A stretch of 64,000 nucleotides of DNA from Cohnella endophytica (GTDB taxonomy: Bacteria; Bacillota; Bacilli; Paenibacillales; Paenibacillaceae), in assembly GCF_003628305.1 (NCBI RefSeq), contig NZ_RBZM01000002.1, positions 310,001 through 374,000 on the forward strand, written 5' to 3'. Each line of letters begins with the position of its first letter. Position 1 is the first letter of the stretch. The position numbers and the translations under genes are program-made. The notes under the pieces are model-generated. The model was not told the origin of the DNA. It worked only from the letters and a program-made list of their open reading frames with translations, and searched no databases. Positions 35,743 to 44,338 of this stretch are shown in pieces.

Positions 35743-35930
35743 CCTTCTCCCATCCAGACTTTAACTGTCGGTCCCGGATTCGCACCAGGTCCACCGAATT
35801 ACGCTCGCCGGTTAACCGGTAGCAGCAATTACGGGTCACGGACTGACGGCCGCGAACGCATCGGCAATTCGCTCGCCGTTGGTTCATCGTGCCGATCACC
35901 GCCGGTGGGGAATTACGCCCCGCCCCGAAG
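35743..35930 (-). ncRNA. FMN riboswitch (RFN element)
   Basis: On the minus strand the element starts CTTCGGGGCGGGG, holds the conserved core CCCCACCGGCGGTGATC and ends GACAGTTAAAGTCTGGATGGGAG. These are the hallmark bases of the RFN aptamer, which binds flavin mononucleotide and lowers riboflavin gene expression. It lies upstream of ribD-E-BA-H. A long linker of about 240 bases separates the aptamer from the terminator. Confidence 0.95.
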
Positions 35931-36041
35931 GTAAGCAACTTATTGAAAGAAAGTGTACCACCATGCCGTCTAAATTGCAAGCCGTGAACTTGGAATTAAA
36001 CCCCATGCAAGTACGGCGTTAGTATGGACGGAAACGAAAAA

Positions 36042-36081
36042 GAAAAACCCGCACTTGTTTGCCGACGGGCAAAAGCGCGGG
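36042..36081 (-). terminator. Terminator after ppiB
   Basis: CCCGC/GCGGG stem with a GCCCGTCGGC-type inner hairpin, followed by T residues on the minus strand. It separates ppiB from the riboflavin leader. Confidence 0.85.
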
Positions 36082-36105
36082 AGGAGATGAAGCGTCGCAA
36101 GCGAA

Positions 36106-36531
36106 TTAGCTTACGCGGATCGAATCCATTTTTTCTTGACCCTTCAGGGCGTCGACGTGCTCCATGCCGGACGATACTTTGCCGAAAACAGTATGTACGC
36201 CGTCAAGATGTGGCTGCGGATTAAAGCAAATATAGAACTGGCTACCGCCCGTGTTCGGTCCGCGATGAGCCATCGCCAAGCTTCCGCGCTCGTGTTTGTT
36301 CTTGTTATGCTCGCAATTGATCGAATATCCGGGTCCGCCCGTTCCGTTGCCGTTCGGGCAGCCCCCTTGCGCTACGAATCCCGGAATAACGCGATGGAAA
36401 GGAATGCCGTCGTAGAAGCCCTCGTTCGCAAGCTTCTCGAAGTTAGCGACCGTATTCGGAGCATCCTCGTTAAAAAGATCCAATACGACCTCGTTGCCGT
36501 TAGCCAATTTAATTACCGCTTGTTTAGACAA
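36106..36531 (-). CDS. ppiB: Cyclophilin-type peptidyl-prolyl isomerase
   Basis: 141 residues of cyclophilin fold, which speeds prolyl bond isomerisation in protein folding. Motifs [29 protein letters not shown] and HTVFGKV are intact. Start is TTG at 36531 with AAGGAGG upstream. In Bacillus the gene also lies between lysA and the riboflavin operon. Confidence 0.95.
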   Translation of the reverse strand: MSKQAVIKLANGNEVVLDLFNEDAPNTVANFEKLANEGFYDGIPFHRVIPGFVAQGGCPNGNGTGGPGYSINCEHNKNKHERGSLAMAHRGPNTGGSQFYICFNPQPHLDGVHTVFGKVSSGMEHVDALKGQEKMDSIRVS

Positions 36532-36623
36532 ATCGTTTACCTCCTTGAATCAATTCGCTTTATTGTACACCAATTTTCTCGGAGAAGGAACTTCCCATGC
36601 GAAGAACGTTCCCCGGCGACGCC

Positions 36624-36652
36624 AAAAAGACACCGGCCCGATTAGCGGGCCG
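36624..36652 (-). terminator. Terminator after lysA
   Basis: CGGCCCG/CGGGCCG stem with a 5-base loop followed on the minus strand by GTGTCTTTTT; a second palindrome (GATGTCCGATCGGACATC) precedes it. Confidence 0.82.
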
Positions 36653-36671
36653 ATGTCCGATCGGACATCGC

Positions 36672-38003
36672 TTATTTCGCGACGGCTTGCTTCTGCAGGC
36701 GTTGCGGAATAATGTCGTTGCCGACGATGTTCGTGTAGGACTCGCGCGAGACGACGAGATCCGCTTTGCCGTCTTTGACGAACACGACGGCGGGACGGCG
36801 AATCCGGTTGTAGTTGCTCGCCATGGCATAGTTGTATGCGCCCGTGCAGAATACGGCAAGCAGGTCGCCGGACTGTACGGCCGGAAGCTTAAGATCCCAG
36901 ATCAACATATCTCCGCTCTCGCAGCATTTGCCGGCTACGGAGACGACTTCTTCCAGCGCGTCGTTCGCGCGATTCGCAAGTACCGCTTCGTACTTCGACT
37001 CGTACAGCGCCGGACGCGGGTTGTCCGTCATGCCGCCGTCGACCGCGATATATTTGCGTACGCCGGGAATGTCTTTGCTTGTCCCTACCGTGTACAGCGT
37101 CGTGCCGGCATCGCCGATAATGCTGCGTCCCGGTTCGATCCATACTTCCGGCAGAGGGAATCCCGCGTTCTCGCAAGTCGTGCGCACAGCTTCGGCGATC
37201 GATTGGACGTATACGCCGACCGGTAGGGGTTGATCGCCTTCCACGTAGCGGATCCCGAAACCTCCGCCCAAGTTAAGGACGGTAAACGTATGGTTCAATC
37301 TGTCGCGAATCTCGACCGCGAACGCGGCGACTTTCTCTACCGCCATGCGGAAGCCTTCGACTTCGAAAATCTGCGAACCGATATGGGAATGCACGCCCAG
37401 CACTTTCAGGTTCGGCAAGCCGATCGCGGTTTCGATCGCGATAAAAGCCGTGCCGTTGCCGAGATCGAAGCCGAACTTCGAGTCTTGCTGACCCGTGGAA
37501 ATATAATCGTGCGTGTGCGCTTCTACCCCCGGGGTAATGCGCAGCAAGACGTTAACGCGTTTCCCTTTGTCCGCGGCTAGCGCGTTCAGAAGGTGAAGCT
37601 CGTTGAAATTGTCCACGACGAAACAGCCGATGTTCGCGTCAAGCGCCATTACGATCTCCTCGGGCGTCTTGTTGTTTCCGTGGAAATGGATGCGCTCGGC
37701 CGGGAAGCCGGCTTGCAGCGCCGTATAAAGTTCGCCGTCGGACACGACGTCGAGGCTCATGCCTTCTTCTTCGGCTACGCGGCACATCGCCATGACGCAG
37801 AACGCTTTGGAAGCGTAAGCGACTTGATGGCGAAGTCCCGTCGAGCGGAAAGCTTCCATGAATTCGCTGGCGCGTTGGCGCACGAGAGCCTCGTCCACGA
37901 TATAGAGCGGCGTACCGAATTCGCGCGCCAAGTCCGTTACGTCGCAACCGCCGATTTCTAGATGACCTTTGCCGTTTATTTTACTCGTACCATGCAAAAA
38001 CAT
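36672..38003 (-). CDS. lysA: Diaminopimelate decarboxylase
   Basis: 443 residues. PLP-dependent enzyme of the last lysine step, removing CO2 from meso-diaminopimelate. The PLP lysine lies in YASKAFC near residue 66, the glycine-rich phosphate loop in GGGFGIRYVEG, and the C-terminal catalytic cysteine in KCCESGDML. It follows spoVAF, as in B. subtilis. Confidence 0.96.
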   Translation of the reverse strand: MFLHGTSKINGKGHLEIGGCDVTDLAREFGTPLYIVDEALVRQRASEFMEAFRSTGLRHQVAYASKAFCVMAMCRVAEEEGMSLDVVSDGELYTALQAGFPAERIHFHGNNKTPEEIVMALDANIGCFVVDNFNELHLLNALAADKGKRVNVLLRITPGVEAHTHDYISTGQQDSKFGFDLGNGTAFIAIETAIGLPNLKVLGVHSHIGSQIFEVEGFRMAVEKVAAFAVEIRDRLNHTFTVLNLGGGFGIRYVEGDQPLPVGVYVQSIAEAVRTTCENAGFPLPEVWIEPGRSIIGDAGTTLYTVGTSKDIPGVRKYIAVDGGMTDNPRPALYESKYEAVLANRANDALEEVVSVAGKCCESGDMLIWDLKLPAVQSGDLLAVFCTGAYNYAMASNYNRIRRPAVVFVKDGKADLVVSRESYTNIVGNDIIPQRLQKQAVAK

Positions 38004-38136
38004 ATCTTATTCCCCTTTAGCGATAATTCCGGCGGCCATTCGACCGGATTCCGGTATTTGCTCGAATAACCTGAGTATATCGGAAAATCGCCTTGCGGGA
38101 AATGGAGGATTTATCACATCATTTGCATTATTGACT

Positions 38137-39981
38137 TTACTGCGGTTGCTTGCGCTGTTTTTTGGTCCGGTAGATGGACAACCTCTTCTTATTCGAAGAT
38201 AACGGTTTCCGGAAAAGGATGCCGCTGAAAGCTTTCGCGTTAAACGGAAGAAACGGCCATAGATAGGGCGCGTTAAATGAACGCTCGAACGCGAGAAACA
38301 AGAACACGAAAGTCGTGCCGACGACAAATCCGATCTCGTGGAAAAAGAACACGGCAAGCAATAATCCCAGTCTGATTATTCGGTTGGCCAGCCCCAATTC
38401 ATAACTGGGCGTCGCGAACATTCCGATCGCGGATACCGCCATGTACAGAATGACTTCGTTGATGAATAGCCCGGTCTTGACGGCGATATCGCCGATCAAG
38501 ATGGCGGACAGCAACGTCATGGCCGTGACGAGCGGAGCCGGCGTATGAACGGCGGCGAGGCGAAGCAGGTCGACTCCGACTTCCGCGATAAGGAACTGAA
38601 AGATCAACGGAATCTGTCCTACCTTTTCCGCGCCCACGAACCACAGCCATTGCGGTCGAATCATATGTCTGTCGTTGAACAGAAACCAGAGCGGCATCAA
38701 GAAAAGAGAAGCGAACATGCCCAGGAATCGCACCCAGCGCATATAGGTGCCCATAAACGGATTTTGACGGTTTTCTTCCGCATGCTGCACGAGATCGAAG
38801 TATGTCGTCGGCAGCAGAATGGCGCTCGGAGAAGTATCCACGATGACCGTGACGCTTCCGTCCAGCAGTTGCGCGGCCACTACGTCCGGCCTTTCCGTGT
38901 ATCGAACGAGAGGAAAAGGACTCCAGCTGCTGCTGACCGTCATTTCCTCCAATTGCTTATCCGCCAGAGGCAGACCGTCGACGTCGATCGCTTTGATTTT
39001 ATCGCGGATCGATTCGACCAGGTTTGTATTCGCGATATCGTCGATATAGCCGATGCAGACGTCCGTCTGCGTGCGTCTGCCTACCTTGAGAATTTCAAAG
39101 CGCAAGTTCGGATCCCGCAGACGCCTGCGAATGAGCGCAACGTTTACGATCAAAGTTTCCGTGAATCCGTCTTGGCTTCCCCGCACGACTTTTTCTAATG
39201 AAGGTTGTTCCGGATTTCGCGCGGGATAAGATTTCGCGTCGATCAGCAAGACGGCGGGCTCGCCGTCGACGTAGAACGCCGTATTGCCCATTAGCACCTC
39301 GTCGATCATCTGCGGGAACGAGGTCGATTTCTTGATCTGGATCGCCGGAACGTAATTTTCCAGGAATATCCTCATCGCGTCGTGATCCATGGTGCTGTCG
39401 GGTTCTAGGTAAGTAAGCCGCTTGATAATTTCCATCAAAGAGGTGTCTTTGGCGAATACGCTCAGGAACAGAAGCGCTACGCGCTTGCCGCCGAAGATCA
39501 TGTCTCGAACTTGCACCTCGAAGCTTTTGTCCAGACCGATCGTCTCGACCAACAGCTCTTTCCACGACTCGATGTCGTCGGGTATGCGTTTCTGCCGCTT
39601 CCGGGTCTGCTCGGAGTCGGATGGCTTAAAGCCCGGTTGCTCGTTGTTCGCGCTTTGATCGTCCTTGGTGCCTTGATCGTCCCGGGATCTTATCTCGCCG
39701 GTTGCTTCGCCCCCCTCCTCGGAGTTATGCTCGTCCGCCGCCTCAGCGCCTTCATCCTCCTTTTCCGTCTCGTGCTCGTTCCCGCTTCTACGGCCTTTAC
39801 GTCTTTTGGATGAGCGCTTCGGCTCGTATTTGAATGCGGGGATTTCTTCCGCTTTCTTCGTCTCCCGAATATGTCGCTCTTCCGTTAATCTCTCACTTTC
39901 GCCGTTCTCGTCCGGCGCCGGGGGAACTCCCGGATTTTCCTCCTGGCCCAAGTCCATGCTTCCGTGTTCGGTAGGTTCCAT
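38137..39981 (-). CDS. spoVAF: SpoVAF/GerA-family spore membrane protein with long charged N-terminus
   Basis: 614 residues. A SpoVAF-type core (about 140-600) has the soluble domain and five or so membrane helices near 425-580. The first 135 residues are an unusual low-complexity segment rich in Glu, Lys, Arg and Ser, absent from B. subtilis SpoVAF (about 490 residues). SpoVAF sits in the spore inner membrane and takes part in germination. The start has GGAGAG upstream; a shorter start inside the extension is possible but none has a better ribosome binding site. Follows spoVAB by 16 bases. Confidence 0.85.
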   Translation of the reverse strand: MEPTEHGSMDLGQEENPGVPPAPDENGESERLTEERHIRETKKAEEIPAFKYEPKRSSKRRKGRRSGNEHETEKEDEGAEAADEHNSEEGGEATGEIRSRDDQGTKDDQSANNEQPGFKPSDSEQTRKRQKRIPDDIESWKELLVETIGLDKSFEVQVRDMIFGGKRVALLFLSVFAKDTSLMEIIKRLTYLEPDSTMDHDAMRIFLENYVPAIQIKKSTSFPQMIDEVLMGNTAFYVDGEPAVLLIDAKSYPARNPEQPSLEKVVRGSQDGFTETLIVNVALIRRRLRDPNLRFEILKVGRRTQTDVCIGYIDDIANTNLVESIRDKIKAIDVDGLPLADKQLEEMTVSSSWSPFPLVRYTERPDVVAAQLLDGSVTVIVDTSPSAILLPTTYFDLVQHAEENRQNPFMGTYMRWVRFLGMFASLFLMPLWFLFNDRHMIRPQWLWFVGAEKVGQIPLIFQFLIAEVGVDLLRLAAVHTPAPLVTAMTLLSAILIGDIAVKTGLFINEVILYMAVSAIGMFATPSYELGLANRIIRLGLLLAVFFFHEIGFVVGTTFVFLFLAFERSFNAPYLWPFLPFNAKAFSGILFRKPLSSNKKRLSIYRTKKQRKQPQ

Positions 39982-39997
39982 CTAAGTTCACTCTCCT

Positions 39998-40423
39998 CTA
40001 TGGATGCAGCCATAACCAATCGACTATCGATCCCGTCACTTTGCCTAGCACCATAGCCATCAATAACGACAATAAATAGGGCTTTAGCTTGAATCTTTTG
40101 GAAACGATCGGAATGACGTTCAGCACTTCGGTCAGCGCCGCGGCGAACATCCCGACGAATAAGCCTTGGAAGATGGCGGGAAGCAACAAGGAATAGTTAT
40201 GGAGCTTCATCGACCAATCGAATTGATCCGCGCAACTCCAATACAGGGCTCCTAACAAGATCGCGGATTCGAACGCGGCTGAGCGCCGATAGGCTCTCGT
40301 AAGTTGCACGAGCCGGGGAATGAGATCCAGCACGATCAAGAGCGCCACGAAGGCGCTTCCGACCGCGAAGCCTCCCGCCAGGCCGACTGTGCCCAACAAG
40401 ACGCCTTGCAAGACGTCAACCAC
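39998..40423 (-). CDS. spoVAB: Stage V sporulation protein AB
   Basis: 141 residues, matching B. subtilis SpoVAB in length, with about four membrane helices. The start is GTG at 40423 (VVDVLQG) with AGGAGG six bases before it; longer readings run into the spoVAA frame. It overlaps the end of spoVAA by 8 bases. SpoVA proteins form the channel for dipicolinic acid. Confidence 0.87.
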   Translation of the reverse strand: MVDVLQGVLLGTVGLAGGFAVGSAFVALLIVLDLIPRLVQLTRAYRRSAAFESAILLGALYWSCADQFDWSMKLHNYSLLLPAIFQGLFVGMFAAALTEVLNVIPIVSKRFKLKPYLLSLLMAMVLGKVTGSIVDWLWLHP

Positions 40424-41069
40424 CCGCTCCCTCCTCCCGTTCATCGTGTTTTTTGCGGTACTCTTCCGTAATGACGTAATGGTTAACATTCTCCTGATAC
40501 ATGAACATTTCGACCTCGAGAGGATTCGGTTCGTCGTTAAGGCGCTTGCGAAGCAGACGATTAAAGAACAACAGCATGCCCATTCCAACCCCGATCGAAT
40601 AAGGAATCTGAAAGAGCCACGGATGCGAAACCGACTTGCCGGTAATTAACTCCGTGATCCGATGCTGTACGGCGGGCATGTTCACGTCCGCATGAAAGTT
40701 CATCATGGCCATCCCCGAACCGAAAAACAGCAATAGCCAAGCCAGCACGAGGATTAACTTGCGCGGCTGCACGGTTCCGGCGGGCGAAATCTCGAGCAAT
40801 ACGTGCGGCTCGCCGAACGTCTCGATGATCAACCCCGGCTCCGCTTCGCGAATCGCCTTCACGACCTGAAGCATGTCGATCAGCAGTAAATTGCCGTCCT
40901 TCTCGGTAATGCCGTGAAGCGGCAACTTTCTTAACCTTTCATGCAAGCGCTCCTCGGTGACCAATCTCGCCACGTCCCCCAGAAGGACGACGGATTTCGG
41001 CCGCACGACGGCTCTGCGACGCATTCGCACGTACACGACTCTGGATTCGTCCGCATTCGAGGAACTCAC
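40416..41069 (-). CDS. spoVAA: Stage V sporulation protein AA
   Basis: 217 residues with an N-terminal soluble domain (about 10-115, with VVRPKSVVLLGDVA) and two C-terminal membrane helices (about 125-145 and 170-190). Start GTG with AAAGGAGG upstream. It is the first gene of a reduced spoVA run (AA, AB, AF) and follows sigF, as in Bacillus. Confidence 0.87.
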   Translation of the reverse strand: MSSSNADESRVVYVRMRRRAVVRPKSVVLLGDVARLVTEERLHERLRKLPLHGITEKDGNLLLIDMLQVVKAIREAEPGLIIETFGEPHVLLEISPAGTVQPRKLILVLAWLLLFFGSGMAMMNFHADVNMPAVQHRITELITGKSVSHPWLFQIPYSIGVGMGMLLFFNRLLRKRLNDEPNPLEVEMFMYQENVNHYVITEEYRKKHDEREEGAGG

Positions 41070-41129
41070 CTGCGCATCCCTCCTTTGCCAGCATTTCGTT
41101 TAGTATGGTACACAATGGGCCTAGATATG

Positions 41130-41173
41130 AAAAAAAGCAGGCCCTATCCGCGACTGCCGGACAATTGGCCTGC
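41130..41173 (-). terminator. Terminator between sigF and spoVAA
   Basis: GCAGGCC/GGCCTGC stem with a larger loop, followed by seven T residues on the minus strand. It ends the spoIIA operon. Confidence 0.87.
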
Positions 41174-41218
41174 TCTTCGTATGTTTATTCGCCATGGATG
41201 CCTTCCCCCGACCCGTCG

Positions 41219-41977
41219 CTATTGCGCGATCTGGTCTTTGATGCTTTGCAATATCTTTTTCTCCAGCCGGCTGACTTGCACTTGGGATATTCCTAGGCGC
41301 CCGGCGACTTCCGACTGGGTCTGATCGCGGAAATACCGCAAATATACGATTAGCCGCTCTCGATCGCTCAGTCCTTGAATCGCTTCGGTCAACGCCAGCT
41401 TGTCGAACCAACGTTCCTGCGACTCGTCGGCGATCTGATCCATGAGCGTGATCGGATCCCCGTCGTTCTCGAACACCGTCTCGTGGATCGACGACGGAGG
41501 TTTATTCGCTTCTTGGGCAAACACGATTTCTTCGGGCGTTACGCCGATCTCCTCCGCCACCTCGCCGATCGTCGGCGCGCGGCCGAGCCGCTTCGAGAGC
41601 TCGTCTTTTACTTTGCGCACGCGATTCGCCATTTCTTTGAGCGAGCGGCTAACCTTCAGCGTGCCGTCGTCGCGCAGGAAGCGCTGGATTTCTCCGATGA
41701 TCATCGGCACGGCGTAGGTCGAGAATTTCACCTCGTACGATAAATCGAACTTGTCGACGGACTTCAGCAGTCCGATGCAACCGATCTGGAACAAATCGTC
41801 GCTATCGTAGCCCCGATTCGAGAACCGTTGCACGACCGACCATACTAAACGTATATTGCTATTGACGAGCGTATCCCGCGCGGTCGTATCTCCGGATTGA
41901 CTAAGCGCGATTAGGCGCTTCACTTCATTGTCATCCAAGTAAGCCGGCGGCGACGATCGTTTCCATTCTGAGTCCAT
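41219..41977 (-). CDS. sigF: RNA polymerase sigma factor SigF
   Basis: 252 residues with sigma-70 regions 2 (YDSDDLFQIGCIGLLKSVDKF), 3 and 4 (C-terminal helix-turn-helix RLGISQVQVSRLEKKI). SigF is the first forespore-specific sigma factor, held inactive by SpoIIAB until septation. Third gene of the spoIIA operon. Confidence 0.96.
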   Translation of the reverse strand: MDSEWKRSSPPAYLDDNEVKRLIALSQSGDTTARDTLVNSNIRLVWSVVQRFSNRGYDSDDLFQIGCIGLLKSVDKFDLSYEVKFSTYAVPMIIGEIQRFLRDDGTLKVSRSLKEMANRVRKVKDELSKRLGRAPTIGEVAEEIGVTPEEIVFAQEANKPPSSIHETVFENDGDPITLMDQIADESQERWFDKLALTEAIQGLSDRERLIVYLRYFRDQTQSEVAGRLGISQVQVSRLEKKILQSIKDQIAQ

Positions 41978-42003
41978 GCCTCCAACCCCTGCCGCACGGT
42001 TTA

Positions 42004-42450
42004 TTAATTAAACAGCGCTTTTTTCGATTCGATCCTTTTTTTCATCCTAAGCGAGGTTCCGCCTTCCGGGGAACTGACGACGTCGAACTCGTCCATGAAA
42101 TTTTCCATGATCGTGAACCCCATGCCCGATCGTTCAAGCTCCGGACGGGACGTGTATAACGGTTGGCGAGCCAACTCTAAATCCTCGATGCCTTTGCCTT
42201 GATCGCTGATCGCGATCGTTACCATCAATCCGTCGATTTCCGCTTCGACCGTTACTAGCCCTTCGGCGCTGCCGTTGTAACCGTGAATGATCGCATTCGT
42301 AACCGCCTCGGAGACGACCGTCTTGATTTCGTCCAATTGCTCCAACGTCGGATCCATCTGCGAGATAAACGCCGCCACCGTAACTCTAGCGAACGCTTCA
42401 TTCTCCGATCTGCTCGCAAACGTCAGCTTCATCTGATTATGTCCGCTCAT
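42004..42450 (-). CDS. spoIIAB: Anti-sigma F factor SpoIIAB
   Basis: 148 residues with the GHKL-type ATP-binding boxes: [21 protein letters not shown] and [12 protein letters not shown]. It binds SigF or phosphorylates SpoIIAA. The start (MSGHNQ) overlaps the spoIIAA stop as ATGA, and GGAGG lies before it. Length equals that of Bacillus SpoIIAB. Confidence 0.96.
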   Translation of the reverse strand: MSGHNQMKLTFASRSENEAFARVTVAAFISQMDPTLEQLDEIKTVVSEAVTNAIIHGYNGSAEGLVTVEAEIDGLMVTIAISDQGKGIEDLELARQPLYTSRPELERSGMGFTIMENFMDEFDVVSSPEGGTSLRMKKRIESKKALFN

Positions 42451-42800
42451 GATACGACCTCCAGACTGGAAAGCGCTAAACGCTCGGTGTCGTAGAAGGA
42501 TAAAATCTTGAATAAGCCGGATAGCTCGAACAAACGTTTCACGCCCGTTTGAACGTCGCATACGACCATTTTCCCGCCACGGCTCTTGACGAGCTTATAA
42601 CGCCCGAGAATAACGCCTAGACCTGAGCTGTCCATAAATTGCAACTCCCTTAAGCTCAGGACGACGTGGTCGCACCTGCCTCTCAAAATCGCATCCTCCA
42701 TCTTAAACCGGACGATATCCGCCGTATGATGGTCTAATTCTCCTCGCAGACGAACGATCAAAACATTACGATGCTGCTCCAGCTCGACCTGTAAGCTCAT
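42447..42800 (-). CDS. spoIIAA: Anti-sigma F factor antagonist SpoIIAA
   Basis: 117 residues, the length of the B. subtilis protein. STAS fold with GELDHHTA and the phosphorylation site [14 protein letters not shown], in which Ser58 is the target of SpoIIAB. Dephosphorylated by SpoIIE in the forespore, it frees SigF. The start at 42800 (MSLQVE) is chosen by homology to the Bacillus N-terminus. Confidence 0.96.
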   Translation of the reverse strand: MSLQVELEQHRNVLIVRLRGELDHHTADIVRFKMEDAILRGRCDHVVLSLRELQFMDSSGLGVILGRYKLVKSRGGKMVVCDVQTGVKRLFELSGLFKILSFYDTERLALSSLEVVS

Positions 42801-42863
42801 GCCCATATCCCCTTCCCCAATCGCGCGAGCAACGCTCTGCCGCATGTCCTTGCCTTGTCTCCA

Positions 42864-42889
42864 ATTCTACGGAAGGCTCTCCCATTCCT
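42864..42889 (-). promoter_or_regulatory. Candidate sigma-H promoter of the spoIIA operon
   Basis: On the minus strand AGGAATG (42883-42889) and GTAGAAT (42864-42870) are 12 bases apart, close to the sigma-H pattern AGGAWWW and RNNGAAT. In B. subtilis the spoIIA operon is read by sigma-H with Spo0A. Confidence 0.6.
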
Positions 42890-42984
42890 GCCCTCCGACA
42901 AAACTAGAAGCAACATCGCCTCCTTCGACAAATCAAGCCAAAGAGGCGGCGACGTTATTCCCGTCAAACCGCCCGATTAGGCAC

Positions 42985-44181
42985 TTATTCGGAGAGAAAC
43001 AACTTGCCGGTCGCCCTGCGCAGCATCGTCCACCAACCGGCTCGGCTAACGGCCAACGGCGATTCTACCGGAAACTCCGACAACACTTCATCTCCCCGAT
43101 AGACGATCAGTTTGCCGATCGGTTGGCCGATTTCGACGGGTGCCTTGATATTCGGCTCAAGCACGAGCTCCTGGCGAATGCCTTTACCCGCGTCTCCTTT
43201 TTTCAATAGGACGCTATACGAATGTTTCGCGGTCAGCGGTATTTTGTCGACCTTGCCTTTCTGCACCGTTAATGTACCGATCGGATCGCCTTTCTTGTAG
43301 AGCGGAATGTTCGTATATTGCGCAAAAGCATAATCGAACAAATGCGATACCTCGGCATTGCGAGTTTTCGTGTTCGGTTCGCCCATTACGACGGCGATCA
43401 GACGCAAGTTGTCCCTGCGGGCCGTCGCGGACAAACAGAACTTCGCTTCGCTCGTGAATCCCGTCTTCAGCCCGTCCGCCCCGCTGTAGAAACGGACAAG
43501 CTTGTTCGTGTTTACGAGCCAAAACGGCTTCGGACTACTCTTGCGTAAATAATCTTGGTACATTCCCGTATATTTCGTAATTCCTTCGTATTTCAGCAGT
43601 TCGCGCGACATGAGCGCGATATCGCGCGCAGAGGAGACGTGCCCCTCGGCGGGAAGCCCGTTACAGTTTACGAACTTCGTGTTTTTCATGCCGAGATCGC
43701 GTGCCTTCTCGTTCATCATCGCCACGAATTGCTGTTCGCTGCCTGCGAGTTTCTCCGCGAGAGCGACCGAAGCATCGTTGCCGGAAGCCATGGCGACGCC
43801 TTTCAGCATTTCGTCGACCGTCATTTCCTCGCCCGGCTCCAGAAATATTTGCGATCCTCCCATCGAGGATGCGTATTCGCTCGCTTGAACTTTATCGGTC
43901 AGCTTCAGCTTCCCTTCGTCGAGCGCTTCCATGACAAGCAGCATCGTCATAATCTTCGTAATGCTTGCCGGCGGCAACGAGATATCGCTATTTTTCTCGT
44001 AGATTACCGTTCCGCTATCCGCATCCATTAGAATCGCGGATTTCGCGCTCGCGGCCATGTCGGTAACCGCCGATTTCGGCGTAGGTTCCTTCGCTACGGC
44101 GAGAGTCGGAAGGGCAAGGACTAACGAAAGTACCCCCGAGAGTAATTTCCATTTCAGTTTCCCACCATGCAATCTTGTCAA
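42985..44181 (-). CDS. dacF: Sporulation D-alanyl-D-alanine carboxypeptidase DacF
   Basis: 398 residues with a signal peptide, then SITK near residue 75, SGN near 132 and KTG near 235, and a C-terminal beta domain with a final amphipathic patch. DacF works with DacB in spore cortex formation. A TTG at 44181, eleven bases after AGGAGG, is the likely start; the ATG at 44217 has no ribosome binding site. In Bacillus punA directly precedes dacF; here the adhesin-sortase pair lies between. Confidence 0.9.
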   Translation of the reverse strand: MTRLHGGKLKWKLLSGVLSLVLALPTLAVAKEPTPKSAVTDMAASAKSAILMDADSGTVIYEKNSDISLPPASITKIMTMLLVMEALDEGKLKLTDKVQASEYASSMGGSQIFLEPGEEMTVDEMLKGVAMASGNDASVALAEKLAGSEQQFVAMMNEKARDLGMKNTKFVNCNGLPAEGHVSSARDIALMSRELLKYEGITKYTGMYQDYLRKSSPKPFWLVNTNKLVRFYSGADGLKTGFTSEAKFCLSATARRDNLRLIAVVMGEPNTKTRNAEVSHLFDYAFAQYTNIPLYKKGDPIGTLTVQKGKVDKIPLTAKHSYSVLLKKGDAGKGIRQELVLEPNIKAPVEIGQPIGKLIVYRGDEVLSEFPVESPLAVSRAGWWTMLRRATGKLFLSE

Positions 44182-44296
44182 ATGTGGTTCTCCCTCCTGT
44201 GGCCGCTTAATAGCCATCGTTTTATTTAGTATTAAGTCTGTCCCGATGGAAGGGTAAATATTCCCATGAGGGAAATGCCATCGCGAAACGAAAACG

Positions 44297-44323
44297 AAAA
44301 AAAGCCCCGATCTCTCGGGGCTT
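44297..44323 (-). terminator. Terminator after the giant adhesin gene
   Basis: AAGCCCCGA/TCGGGGCTT stem with a 4-base loop and a following run of T residues on the minus strand. Confidence 0.92.
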
Positions 44324-44338
44324 GTTCGTCGATTACGG

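Noticed and set aside
35525..35980. 151-codon minus-strand frame across the FMN riboswitch
   Set aside because: It runs through the aptamer, whose conserved RNA bases explain the sequence; no ribosome binding site.
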